A stretch of DNA of 5,850 nt from Thermodesulfobacteriota bacterium (GTDB lineage Bacteria; Desulfobacterota; Syntrophobacteria; BM002), in the NCBI GenBank assembly GCA_947259475.1, contig CAMYLW010000178.1, forward strand, positions 1 to 5,850. Direction: 5' to 3'. Under the pieces are notes generated by a model, which was given only the letters and a program-made list of their open reading frames with translations, made no database searches and was not told the DNA's origin. Below, in pieces: positions 1 to 5,243 of the stretch (position 1 is its first letter; each line of letters begins with the position of its first letter). The position numbers were made by a program, and so were the translations under genes.

Positions 1-1597
1 CCTCTTTTTTTGTCTTAATATCTACCTGCTCGACATCAAATATTATCTGACCTCAGTCGCCCTCATCAGGGGTAGTTTTACCCTGCAGGGGTTGGCGGCG
101 TTAGCTTTATTTCTACTACACGTGACCATTATTTGGTTTAACAGCTATCAATGCCATTGTCGCTTCTCTACCAGCACCTGCTCCCCATCTGCCATAGTAG
201 CTGCCAATCTCAAATTTAATCTTGCCATCATTTTGCCCTGGTTACTTATCTCAGGCAGCTTTGATCTTTTACAGCTCCTCCCTGTTGGCTCGCTCCACGA
301 CCAACTCAACACTCCTCTGGGGCAGCTCCTTTTCTTTGCTCTCTTACTGGTCATCTTCATGATTTTTGCCCCACCGCTTGTAGTACGTATGTGGGGTTGC
401 CGACCATTGGCCTCAGGTGTGAGCAGATCGCTCATAGAAAAGTTTTGTCAGGATGAGAAGTTCCAAGTTCGAGAGATTGTTATCTGGCCTGGTCCTGGCG
501 CTGATTTTATCACTGCTGGAGTCATGGGGCTCCATCGCCACTGCCGCTATCTTCTGGTAACAGAGGGCCTCCTTAACGTTCTCGACGATGATGAATTGCG
601 GGCAGTTCTGGCCCATGAACTGGGTCACGTAAAAGAAAAACATCTCTTCTTCTACCTTATATTTCTGCTGGGCTACCTTGTCCTTGCTTTTCCCCTCTCG
701 ACCCTTTCCTTTCTGCTGGTGCTCGCCAGCGATCTGCCATTAGCGCTTCTGAGACGGAGTGACTCTGAATTTCTTACCCTGATTTCCATGCTCTCCACCC
801 TTCCTCTGCTGCTTTTACTGGTCTTTTATTTCCGCTTCCTCTTCGGCTTTTTTATCCGCAACTTCGAACGTCAAGCTGATCTTCATGTTTTTGCTGTGAT
901 GGGAAGAGGGTCTCCGCTTATTTCGGCCCTGGAAAAAGTAGCTTTTCATAGTGGCAACGTCCGGGATGTGCCCAGTTGGCATCATTTCAGCATCAAACAA
1001 CGTGTTGACTTCCTTGCGGCTTCCGCCAGAAATCCGTCGCTGTTGAGACAGCATCGCCTCAAACTCAGGAGAGCATTGGCTGGTTACTTGGTGGGGTTAA
1101 TTGCGGTGGGAGCCCTTGGCTATTTGTTTCATTCCGGGGCAGTAGGTAAAAATTTAAATGAACAGTTAAACTACAAAATGCTCACCAGCATGGTTCAGCT
1201 TGAGCCGGAGAATCCTCTACTTCTGTCGAGCCTTGGAACCCTTTACTACACCCGAAATCAACCGCAAGAAGCAGTTCGCCATCTGGAACGCGCTTTGGAA
1301 CTTGACCCGGACAACCCTGAAATTCTGAACAACCTGGCCTGGGTATTGGCAACGAGCAAGGAAAGATCCTTTTTCCATCCAGAGAGGGCCCTTGCCCTGG
1401 CTGTGAAAGCGGCAGCCAGCTCTCAGGAATCCCATATCCTGGATACCCTCGCAGAAGCGTATCACGTCAATGGTCAAGCAAGGAAGGCTTTAGCCACGGC
1501 AGAGGAAGCTCTGGCAGCCGCAACAGGCGATCGTTCCTATTACCTGGAACAGGTGGAGAGGTTCCGCGCCGAGCTTCAGGAGCGGGAATCCAGCTAG
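1..1597 (+). CDS. M48-family membrane zinc metalloprotease with C-terminal TPR region (5' partial)
   Basis: The frame is open from the first full codon at position 2 with no ATG or GTG before a TTG at 92, so the true start very likely lies upstream of the window; 531 residues are visible. Numbering from the TTG at 92, the zinc motif HELGH is at residues 175-179 (general base E176), and the downstream ERQAD at 259-263 supplies the expected third zinc ligand E259, as in M48 (Ste24/HtpX-like) peptidases. Hydrophobic segments lie near residues 42-61, 78-98, 183-212, 232-255 and 328-347, plus one or more before residue 18, so this is an inner-membrane protein. Residues about 364-480 are TPR-like, clearest at 377-410 (LGTLYYTRNQ..EAVRHLERALELDPDNPE). 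By family, it would cleave membrane or misfolded proteins, with the TPRs probably binding a partner; the substrate is unknown. It ends convergently with queD, overlapping by 4 bases. The family call is strong and the physiological role is open. Confidence 0.9.
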   Translation, partial: LFFCLNIYLLDIKYYLTSVALIRGSFTLQGLAALALFLLHVTIIWFNSYQCHCRFSTSTCSPSAIVAANLKFNLAIILPWLLISGSFDLLQLLPVGSLHDQLNTPLGQLLFFALLLVIFMIFAPPLVVRMWGCRPLASGVSRSLIEKFCQDEKFQVREIVIWPGPGADFITAGVMGLHRHCRYLLVTEGLLNVLDDDELRAVLAHELGHVKEKHLFFYLIFLLGYLVLAFPLSTLSFLLVLASDLPLALLRRSDSEFLTLISMLSTLPLLLLLVFYFRFLFGFFIRNFERQADLHVFAVMGRGSPLISALEKVAFHSGNVRDVPSWHHFSIKQRVDFLAASARNPSLLRQHRLKLRRALAGYLVGLIAVGALGYLFHSGAVGKNLNEQLNYKMLTSMVQLEPENPLLLSSLGTLYYTRNQPQEAVRHLERALELDPDNPEILNNLAWVLATSKERSFFHPERALALAVKAAASSQESHILDTLAEAYHVNGQARKALATAEEALAAATGDRSYYLEQVERFRAELQERESS

Positions 1598-1983
1598 CTA
1601 ACTGGGGTAGTGGATTCACCCATGTAGGTTGCACAAGCATCCTGGGATTCCCAGGCGGTCACCCGTTCGACCCGCACCCGCTTATCTTCGATCTTTTCCT
1701 GCAAGCGCTGGAATATATAACGGGCTATGTTTTCAGAAGACGGATTATGCTCTATGAAGAAAGGTAAGTCATTGAGGTATTTGTGATCGATCTCTGACAT
1801 GATTTCACCGGTGGCACTCTTAACTTCTGCGAAGTCCAGAACTACGCCACTGTTGTCCAACTCCTTGCCGCTGACCACGACTTCCACCTTCCAATTGTGG
1901 CCATGCAGAGCTTCGCACTTGCCTCGAAAATTTCGCAAATTATGTGCAGCAGAAAACTCTGTTATGATTTTCAGTTCATACAT
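1594..1983 (-). CDS. queD: 6-carboxy-5,6,7,8-tetrahydropterin synthase (QueD/PTPS family)
   Basis: This 129-residue protein has the normal QueD length and a complete active-site set. The zinc ligands are H14 (in FSAAH), H27 and H29 (in CEALHGHNW). C23 is the catalytic cysteine, D66-H67 and E112 (in AWESQ) complete the catalytic and pterin-binding residues, and LDF at 49-51 is the usual strand. Family knowledge: it converts 7,8-dihydroneopterin triphosphate to 6-carboxytetrahydropterin, the second step from GTP to preQ0 and queuosine, in the cytoplasm. C23 with the CExxHGH context favours QueD over a true 6-pyruvoyl-tetrahydropterin synthase. The ATG at 1981-1983 has a GAGG Shine-Dalgarno six bases upstream. 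It lies 44 bases after the zinc-ribbon gene on the same strand, so the two are probably co-transcribed. No other queuosine gene is in the window. Its TAG stop shares the CTAG at 1594-1597 with the opposing protease gene. Confidence 0.95.
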   Translation of the reverse strand: MYELKIITEFSAAHNLRNFRGKCEALHGHNWKVEVVVSGKELDNSGVVLDFAEVKSATGEIMSEIDHKYLNDLPFFIEHNPSSENIARYIFQRLQEKIEDKRVRVERVTAWESQDACATYMGESTTPVS

Positions 1984-2027
1984 CTAGGGCCTCACTATGG
2001 ATATTGTTATGCGGAGATGGTGCTGGC

Positions 2028-2369
2028 TCAATGCTCCTCCGGCTCATCCTCCGGCTCTGGTTCCTCCTCCGGCTCCGGCTCATCCTCCGGCTCCGGCTCT
2101 CCGGTGTATGGTTTGCCGCACTCTTTGCAGCGACCGTCAGGTCCAATTACTCCGATGCAGGTACCATCGCTGCAAAGTTTTCTGCTGGCAAGATCTATGG
2201 ACCCCTCAGCCTCAGCCTCAGTAGCCAACTCCGGGTCTTCGCTGACCTCCGCAGCCCCTGCCAGTTCTTCGCCACACCAGCAGCAGTAACGGCTCTTTTC
2301 GGGAAGAGATCGGTTGCAGGCCGAACAAGTCAGCTCACCCAGCAATTCTTCGCAATGCGGGCATTTCAA
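2028..2369 (-). CDS. small double zinc-ribbon protein with acidic EPEPED-repeat tail
   Basis: A 113-residue protein beginning MKCPHC. An in-frame TTG at 2394-2396 would add nine residues, but the TTG at 2367-2369 has a full AAGGAG Shine-Dalgarno at 2377-2382 with a 7-base spacer and places the first CxxC at the N-terminus, as is common for such proteins. Cysteine pairs are C3/C6, C15/C18, C29/C32, C66/C71 and C81/C84, which suggests a rubredoxin-like or double zinc-ribbon N-terminal half and a second ribbon around residues 65-88 (LCSDGTC...GRCKECGKPY). An acidic linker spans 41-59. The C-terminus from 91 is a Glu-Pro repeat (EPEPED, EPEPEE, EPEPED) with almost no hydrophobic residues, surely disordered. 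No function can be assigned; zinc binding and a protein- or nucleic-acid-contact role are guesses. It is the first gene of a likely operon with queD. Confidence 0.82.
   Translation of the reverse strand: MKCPHCEELLGELTCSACNRSLPEKSRYCCWCGEELAGAAEVSEDPELATEAEAEGSIDLASRKLCSDGTCIGVIGPDGRCKECGKPYTGEPEPEDEPEPEEEPEPEDEPEEH
2041..2100 (-). repeat. 18-bp in-frame tandem repeat encoding the EPEPED tail
   Basis: Three 18-base units start at 2041, 2059 and 2077, followed by a 6-base partial unit. Units one and three differ at one base; unit two differs at a few more. The period is six codons, so copy-number change would keep the reading frame and only lengthen or shorten the Glu-Pro tail of the zinc-ribbon protein. 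The plus-strand reading frames over this stretch (Gly/Ser- or Pro-rich) are shadows of the repeat. Confidence 0.85.
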
Positions 2370-2420
2370 CTTAATGCTCCTTAGTTTTGTCCCCAACAGC
2401 AGGTAAGGTTATTTCCCCTA

Positions 2421-2588
2421 GCCCGGATGCTTCATGAATTGCTGTCGCGAGACCGTGGAGAGGGTGTGCCACCGGGATTGGATCCGAGGCGTACTGTGAA
2501 CAGTACGTCGCAGGGTCCGACACCCGAGGACGCCCGGAAGGACGGTCATATCCGCGGTCAAAGCAGGCAATTCATGAAATATCCGGGC
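2421..2588. repeat. 168-bp palindromic element with 22-bp terminal inverted repeats (MITE/REP-like or structured leader RNA)
   Basis: The ends 2421-2442 and 2567-2588 are inverted copies matching at 20 of 22 positions; each carries the self-palindrome TTCATGAA and a GCCCGG tip. Nested inside are GACCGT (2451-2456) with ACGGTC (2542-2547), GGGTGT (2462-2467) with ACACCC (2520-2525), GGATCC (2480-2485) with GGGTCC (2513-2518, one G-U pair), and a central CGTACTG/CAGTACG stem with a TGAA tetraloop (2490-2507). The whole piece can fold into one long branched hairpin on either strand. No T-tract follows on either strand, so it is not an intrinsic terminator. It contains no gene. The terminal repeats suggest a small non-autonomous mobile or dispersed repeat; its place in the probable leader of the zinc-ribbon-queD unit leaves a regulatory role possible. 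Confidence 0.7.
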
Positions 2589-2617
2589 CAAAAAAAAGTG
2601 GCCTAAAAGTTGGGTTT

Positions 2618-2646
2618 CTTTTAACTTAATCTCTAGGGTTTGTCAA
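2618..2646 (-). promoter_or_regulatory. candidate sigma70 promoter for the zinc-ribbon-queD unit
   Basis: On the minus strand a perfect -35 TTGACA (2646-2641) is followed after 17 bases by TAAAAG (2623-2618), four of six matches to the -10 consensus. Transcription would begin near 2611 and run through the whole palindromic element at 2421-2588 before reaching the TTG start at 2369, giving a leader of about 240 bases. No better minus-strand promoter was seen closer to the gene. Assignment rests on sequence match only. Confidence 0.45.
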
Positions 2647-2668
2647 CGCAACTTGGGACTATGTCCCG

Positions 2669-2696
2669 TCCGTAGTCCATTGTCTGTTGTCAGTTG
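2669..2696 (-). repeat. degenerate 7-mer array, left arm (consensus CNACNGA)
   Basis: Read on the minus strand, four back-to-back 7-mers are CAACTGA, CAACAGA, CAATGGA and CTACGGA. They share phase and consensus with the plus-strand array at 2751-2778, so the two arrays are inverted relative to each other across about 54 bases. There are no spacers, so this is not a CRISPR array. Confidence 0.6.
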
Positions 2697-2750
2697 CTTA
2701 GAGGGCATGGGGTGTGGCGCTTTGCTCTGCGCGTTCTACGTTTTCCTCTA

Positions 2751-2778
2751 CAACGGACTACTAACTACGGACCACTGA
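2751..2778 (+). repeat. degenerate 7-mer array, right arm (consensus CNACNGA)
   Basis: Four contiguous 7-mers on the plus strand are CAACGGA, CTACTAA, CTACGGA and CCACTGA. They match the minus-strand array at 2669-2696. The 54 bases between the arrays show no gene or other clear signal. Confidence 0.6.
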
Positions 2779-2881
2779 CAGAGGCCGACATATTACTATA
2801 GCAAAACTGTTGGTCTCCTAAATTACCATTCCATTACACGACGATGCCTTCTGACTCTGGGATGGCCTCTGGTTTTTTCTG

Positions 2882-2910
2882 TTGACAATAGGGCCACTGT
2901 TGAGTATGAA
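2882..2910 (+). promoter_or_regulatory. sigma70 promoter of tRNA-Met
   Basis: A perfect -35 TTGACA (2882-2887) and a -10 TATGAA (2905-2910, four of six) are separated by exactly 17 bases. The predicted start near 2917 lies about 7 bases before the mature tRNA 5' end, leaving a very short 5' leader for RNase P to remove. Confidence 0.7.
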
Positions 2911-2923
2911 ACCCCTACGTTGT

Positions 2924-3000
2924 GGCGGTGTAGCTCAGCAGGTCAGAGCATGCGGCTCATATCCGCAGTGTCCGGGGTTCAAGTCCCTGCACCGCCACCA
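2924..3000 (+). tRNA. tRNA-Met(CAT), elongator type
   Basis: A complete 77-base cloverleaf. The acceptor stem GGCGGTG/CACCGCC is perfect, with discriminator A and encoded CCA. The D arm is GCTC/GAGC, the anticodon stem TGCGG/CCGCA with loop CTCATAT (anticodon CAT at 2958-2960), and the T arm CGGGG/CCCTG with loop TTCAAGT. It is not the initiator: the first acceptor pair is a normal G-C and the anticodon stem lacks three consecutive G-C pairs next to the loop. A CAT tRNA can also be Ile2 after lysidine modification. The TilS-favoured C4-G69 and C5-G68 pairs of E. coli Ile2 are G-C in the opposite sense here, so elongator Met is preferred. It stands alone with its own promoter and terminator. 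Confidence 0.95.
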
Positions 3001-3010
3001 ATTTAGATAA

Positions 3011-3034
3011 AAAATCAGTACTGACGCTGATTTT
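3011..3034 (+). other. small hairpin between tRNA and terminator
   Basis: AAAATCAG (3011-3018) and CTGATTTT (3027-3034) form a perfect 8-bp stem with an 8-base loop, and TCAGTACTGA at 3014-3023 is itself a palindrome. It is AT-rich and lies just after the CCA end. It could be a weak first terminator or a 3'-trailer structure guiding tRNA processing. Confidence 0.4.
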
Positions 3035-3035
3035 A

Positions 3036-3080
3036 GGGGAACAGCACAAACTACACATTTGTGCTGTTCCCTCTATTTTT
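3036..3080 (+). terminator. strong intrinsic terminator of the tRNA transcript
   Basis: GGGAACAGCACAAA (3037-3050) pairs perfectly over 14 bp with TTTGTGCTGTTCCC (3058-3071) around a 7-base loop, extended by a G-U pair, and is followed by TCTATTTTT. It separates the tRNA unit from the IHF-like gene, which therefore needs its own promoter. Confidence 0.92.
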
Positions 3081-3231
3081 GTGACCTGAAGGAGAGCAGA
3101 ACAAACCCAAAGCTCTAAATAGCTAATATTATTAGATTAAGAAATGTTGACCAAAACAACTCTATGCGAGCCTTGGAAGCCCGAGAATGTTCACTGCGGA
3201 AGTTTTCTTTAGGGCCGATGAGATTTTTCCC

Positions 3232-3260
3232 TTGAATTATTCAAAATTATCCTGTATTTA
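3232..3260 (+). promoter_or_regulatory. possible promoter with dyad operator for the IHF-like gene
   Basis: TTGAAT (3232-3237) lies 17 bases before TATTTA (3255-3260), a weak sigma70 match. The -35 is one half of a perfect dyad TTGAAT-T-ATTCAA (3232-3244), the form expected of a repressor site overlapping a promoter. The remaining leader up to the start codon (about 60 bases) ends in the GGGGGGAG Shine-Dalgarno at 3307-3314. The -10 is poor, so this is tentative. Apart from this, 3081-3320 holds nothing recognisable. Confidence 0.3.
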
Positions 3261-3320
3261 CTAGATTAGTCCAGCCAGAGAGGGAAGTCGATCAAGGAAT
3301 TTGAGAGGGGGGAGTCATCT

Positions 3321-3605
3321 ATGACGTTAACGAAGGCGCATATTGTAGAAAACCTGTTTGCAAGAAACATCTTCACCAAAAGCGAGTGCGCAGAGATAGT
3401 CGAAACCCTCTTCGAGATGGTTAAGAAAACCTTAGAGGAGGGTGAGGACGTCCTGATCAGCGGTTTTGGTAAATTCAGTGTGAAGGAGAAGAATCAGAGG
3501 CGCGGCCGTAACCCCCAGACCGGCAATCCCATTATGCTCTCACCGCGGAAGGTAGTCACCTTCAAGTGTTCCGGTGTTTTGCGACATAAAATCAACAGCC
3601 GCTAA
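3321..3605 (+). CDS. ihfA: integration host factor alpha-like DNA-binding protein (HU/IHF family)
   Basis: A 94-residue protein of normal HU/IHF length and composition. It starts with the MTLTKAHIVENLF helix, has ISGFGKFSVKEKNQ (46-59) as the hinge into the beta arm, and carries RRGRNPQTGNP (60-70) at the arm tip, where P65 is the intercalating proline that kinks DNA. SPRKVVTFKCSGVLRHKIN follows to the C-terminus. The KNQR-x-GRNPxTG match favours IHF-alpha over HU. By family knowledge it bends DNA as a dimer with an IHF-beta or similar partner, which is not in the window. The ATG at 3321 has a purine-rich GGGGGGAG six bases upstream. It is monocistronic: a terminator lies upstream and an unrelated IS downstream. 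Deltaproteobacteria often carry several ihfA/hup paralogs, so this may be a secondary copy rather than the main one. Confidence 0.9.
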   Translation: MTLTKAHIVENLFARNIFTKSECAEIVETLFEMVKKTLEEGEDVLISGFGKFSVKEKNQRRGRNPQTGNPIMLSPRKVVTFKCSGVLRHKINSR

Positions 3606-4053
3606 AACTTGACCCTCTGTCTGTGGACGGAAGAACCGCTACTCTGCCCGTATCTATTTTCTTCTTCCTACTTGGTCGCTGAATTTTGCCAAAATTGCGC
3701 GCGCAGCTTCATGCCTAGGCTGCCGGGTAGGCTGAGTCCAGAAGTACGTCTAAAGCCTCATCCGCACTACGCACGAGAATATCTCCGGCCAGAAGAGCCT
3801 GGGTAAAGGTTTAGACCTCTTTGCTCCACCCTGGCTTGCTCCTCTTTACCCATCCAAATTCGAAATCCGAAAACGCCTATTCCTTCAGCTCCGCATACTG
3901 CCGATAACAGTTTTTGATATATGCTTTTGCTAACCACGGAGTTATTCCGTTTAAAGTCAAAATAGATTTATGGGTGTTTGATGCTATAGATTTAGTTTCA
4001 GTTGCTCTTTAAAAATTCGGTAAATCCTGTACATTTGCTCCTGTATTTGTTAA
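3606..4053. other. 448-base stretch without a convincing intact gene
   Basis: No good terminator follows the IHF-like gene; the only nearby fold is a 5-bp CTGTC/GACGG hairpin without a T-tract. On the minus strand, short coding-like pieces lie in two frames between 3810 and 3654 (see separate entry). GGGTAAAG (3801-3808) and CTTTACCC (3844-3851) form an 8-bp inverted repeat with a 35-base loop and no T-tract. TCCTGTA occurs twice, at 4025-4031 and 4039-4045, 14 bases apart, close to the presumed IS110 right end. The exact IS boundary in 3990-4053 could not be set, because IS110 elements lack clear terminal inverted repeats. Confidence 0.5.
3654..3810 (-). pseudogene. possible remnant of a decayed gene (unrecognised)
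   Basis: Reading the minus strand from 3810, one frame gives TFTQALLAGDILVRSADEAL followed by DVLLDSAYPAA and a TAG. Another frame then continues as RHEAARAILAKFSDQVGRRK to a TAG at 3654-3656. Both halves use alanine, leucine and charged residues like real protein and follow each other with little gap, which could be one C-terminal gene piece broken by a frameshift. There is no start codon or Shine-Dalgarno and I do not recognise the family. A plus-strand reading frame of 65 codons overlaps it and is no better supported. This is weak evidence and may be chance. Confidence 0.2.
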
Positions 4054-5239
4054 CTAGGAAAGGGGAACGGGGGCGATGATCCCGCGTTTAGTGATGTTAT
4101 CACTATGGGACTGCTTCCGTTCCTTTCTTCTTATATCTTGCCTTCTCGATACAGGTGCGTTGGGGTCAAAGTCCTGATAGCGGCGGTTTTTGTCTTTGTG
4201 AGGTAACGGTCTGAATTGGTCCATCCGTTCTCTGTTTCTGCGGTCAATTTCCGGATCAAAAGCCTGGTTGTGCTTTAGCATGCCATAGAGGATGCGCAGG
4301 ATTTTATGCATGCACAGTCCTATGGCAGCCATTTTTTGCATTCCTTGTTTAATACGATCCAGATAAATGCCACGAATAAGTGGATTAGATCTGATGGCGC
4401 TCAGGGCCACCATAAAAAGTATCCGTCGAGGTTCTTTGCGTCCCTTTTTGCTCATCCGAAAGGAGCCACTACCATCACCGCTGATCTTATAGACTGGATG
4501 AAGCCCAAAGAATGAGGCCAGTTTTTTGACCGTTGAAAACCGTGTGATTGTCTGTATTTCAAGGATCAAGCCGACAGCTGAATAATCATTGATTCCGTTG
4601 AAGGTTTTGAGCAAATCCACTTCAGCTACAGAGCAGTGTTTGGCCATTATTTCCGTTTGCGAGGCAATAAGTTCTCTGAGATGAAGGACCTGCTTTACCG
4701 TTGCCCTAATCAACTGCTCTGTGACTTTATCGGTAACGGAGGCTACGCTTTCTTTAGCATCAAGGATCAGCTGTTGCGCCCGAGCAGAGGAGATGTAAGG
4801 GATCCGGGCTACGGATACTGCCTTGGCTTTGGCCAGCTTGGAAGCTGTAGGATAGCGTTTCAACAGCTTCAAGACCCACCCTGGAACACCGCCCTTAAGC
4901 GCTGATCTTGTCAGTGATATTACGTTTCAAGTCAGCCTTGCTATTGGCGCTGACTCCCAGAGGGTTCAGGCGTGCTGTTTTGAGATTTAAAGTTGCCTGG
5001 AAGCCCACTAGGGCATTAAACCAGTTGTTTTCGTACCCACCAGTGCTCTCCACCGCTGCATAGAGCATGCATTGAGGGTGGTTGGCGAAAAATTTACAGA
5101 GGATCTCGTAGAGACGACAGTGGCCATCAAAAGTGTCATCCAGTTGGAAGTTTTCTTCCACAACCTGTTTGTTACCATCTAAAATGACGAGGTCTGCATA
5201 GCCTTTACTTACATCGACGCCTAAATAGTATTTTTCCAT
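4054..5239 (-). pseudogene. IS110-family transposase, internally deleted and frameshifted
   Basis: The N-terminal piece (4895-5239, 114 residues, ATG at 5237-5239 with AAGGAGG four bases upstream) is the RuvC-like DEDD domain: D9 in LGVDVSKG, E64 in VESTGGYE, D110 in NITDKISA, then a stop. S113 stands where many members have the fourth acidic residue, which may be a subgroup feature. The C-terminal piece resumes one frame over as GGVPGWVLKLLKRYP near 4890 and runs to 4054. It contains the Transposase_20 domain (GINDYSAVGLILEI, then FFGLHPVYKISGDGSGS with the conserved serine region, then a KKGRKEPRRIL stretch). The helical linker normally between ISA and the VPxWVLKLL segment, which I estimate at 60-70 residues, is absent. 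The two pieces total about 390 residues against roughly 450 expected from memory of this subgroup. A deletion plus frameshift has therefore inactivated it; simple programmed frameshifting would not restore the linker. Confidence 0.88.
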
Positions 5240-5243
5240 GAAG

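Noticed and set aside
92..94. TTG at 92 as the start of the M48 protease
   Set aside because: The frame stays open to the window edge and the upstream residues read like a membrane segment of the same protein, so the start is almost certainly outside the window.
1799..2384. Several plus-strand reading frames opposite queD and the zinc-ribbon gene
   Set aside because: Their Ser/Gly- or Pro/Leu-rich sequences come from the 18-bp repeat and from the antisense of two well-supported genes.
2421..2588. Palindromic element as an intrinsic terminator
   Set aside because: An A-run follows on the plus strand and no T-run follows the stem on either strand.
2669..2778. 7-mer arrays as a CRISPR
   Set aside because: Units are 7 bases, degenerate and without spacers, and no cas gene is present.
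2924..3000. tRNA read as tRNA-Ile2(CAT) or initiator tRNA-Met
   Set aside because: The G4-C69 and G5-C68 pairs do not fit the E. coli TilS target, and the initiator hallmarks (unpaired first acceptor position, three G-C pairs next to the anticodon loop) are missing. Ile2 cannot be fully excluded without experiment.
3290..3303. IHF binding site before the IHF-like gene (GATCAAGGAATTTG)
   Set aside because: It misses the WATCARNNNNTTR consensus at the first base and in the TTR spacing, so it is no better than chance.
3609..3806. 65-codon plus-strand reading frame after the IHF-like gene
   Set aside because: It starts with TTG four bases after the ihfA stop with no Shine-Dalgarno, has no recognisable domain, and overlaps equally plausible minus-strand fragments.
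4054..5239. Programmed frameshift joining the two transposase pieces
   Set aside because: A frameshift alone would leave out the linker that normally separates the two domains, so a deletion must have occurred.
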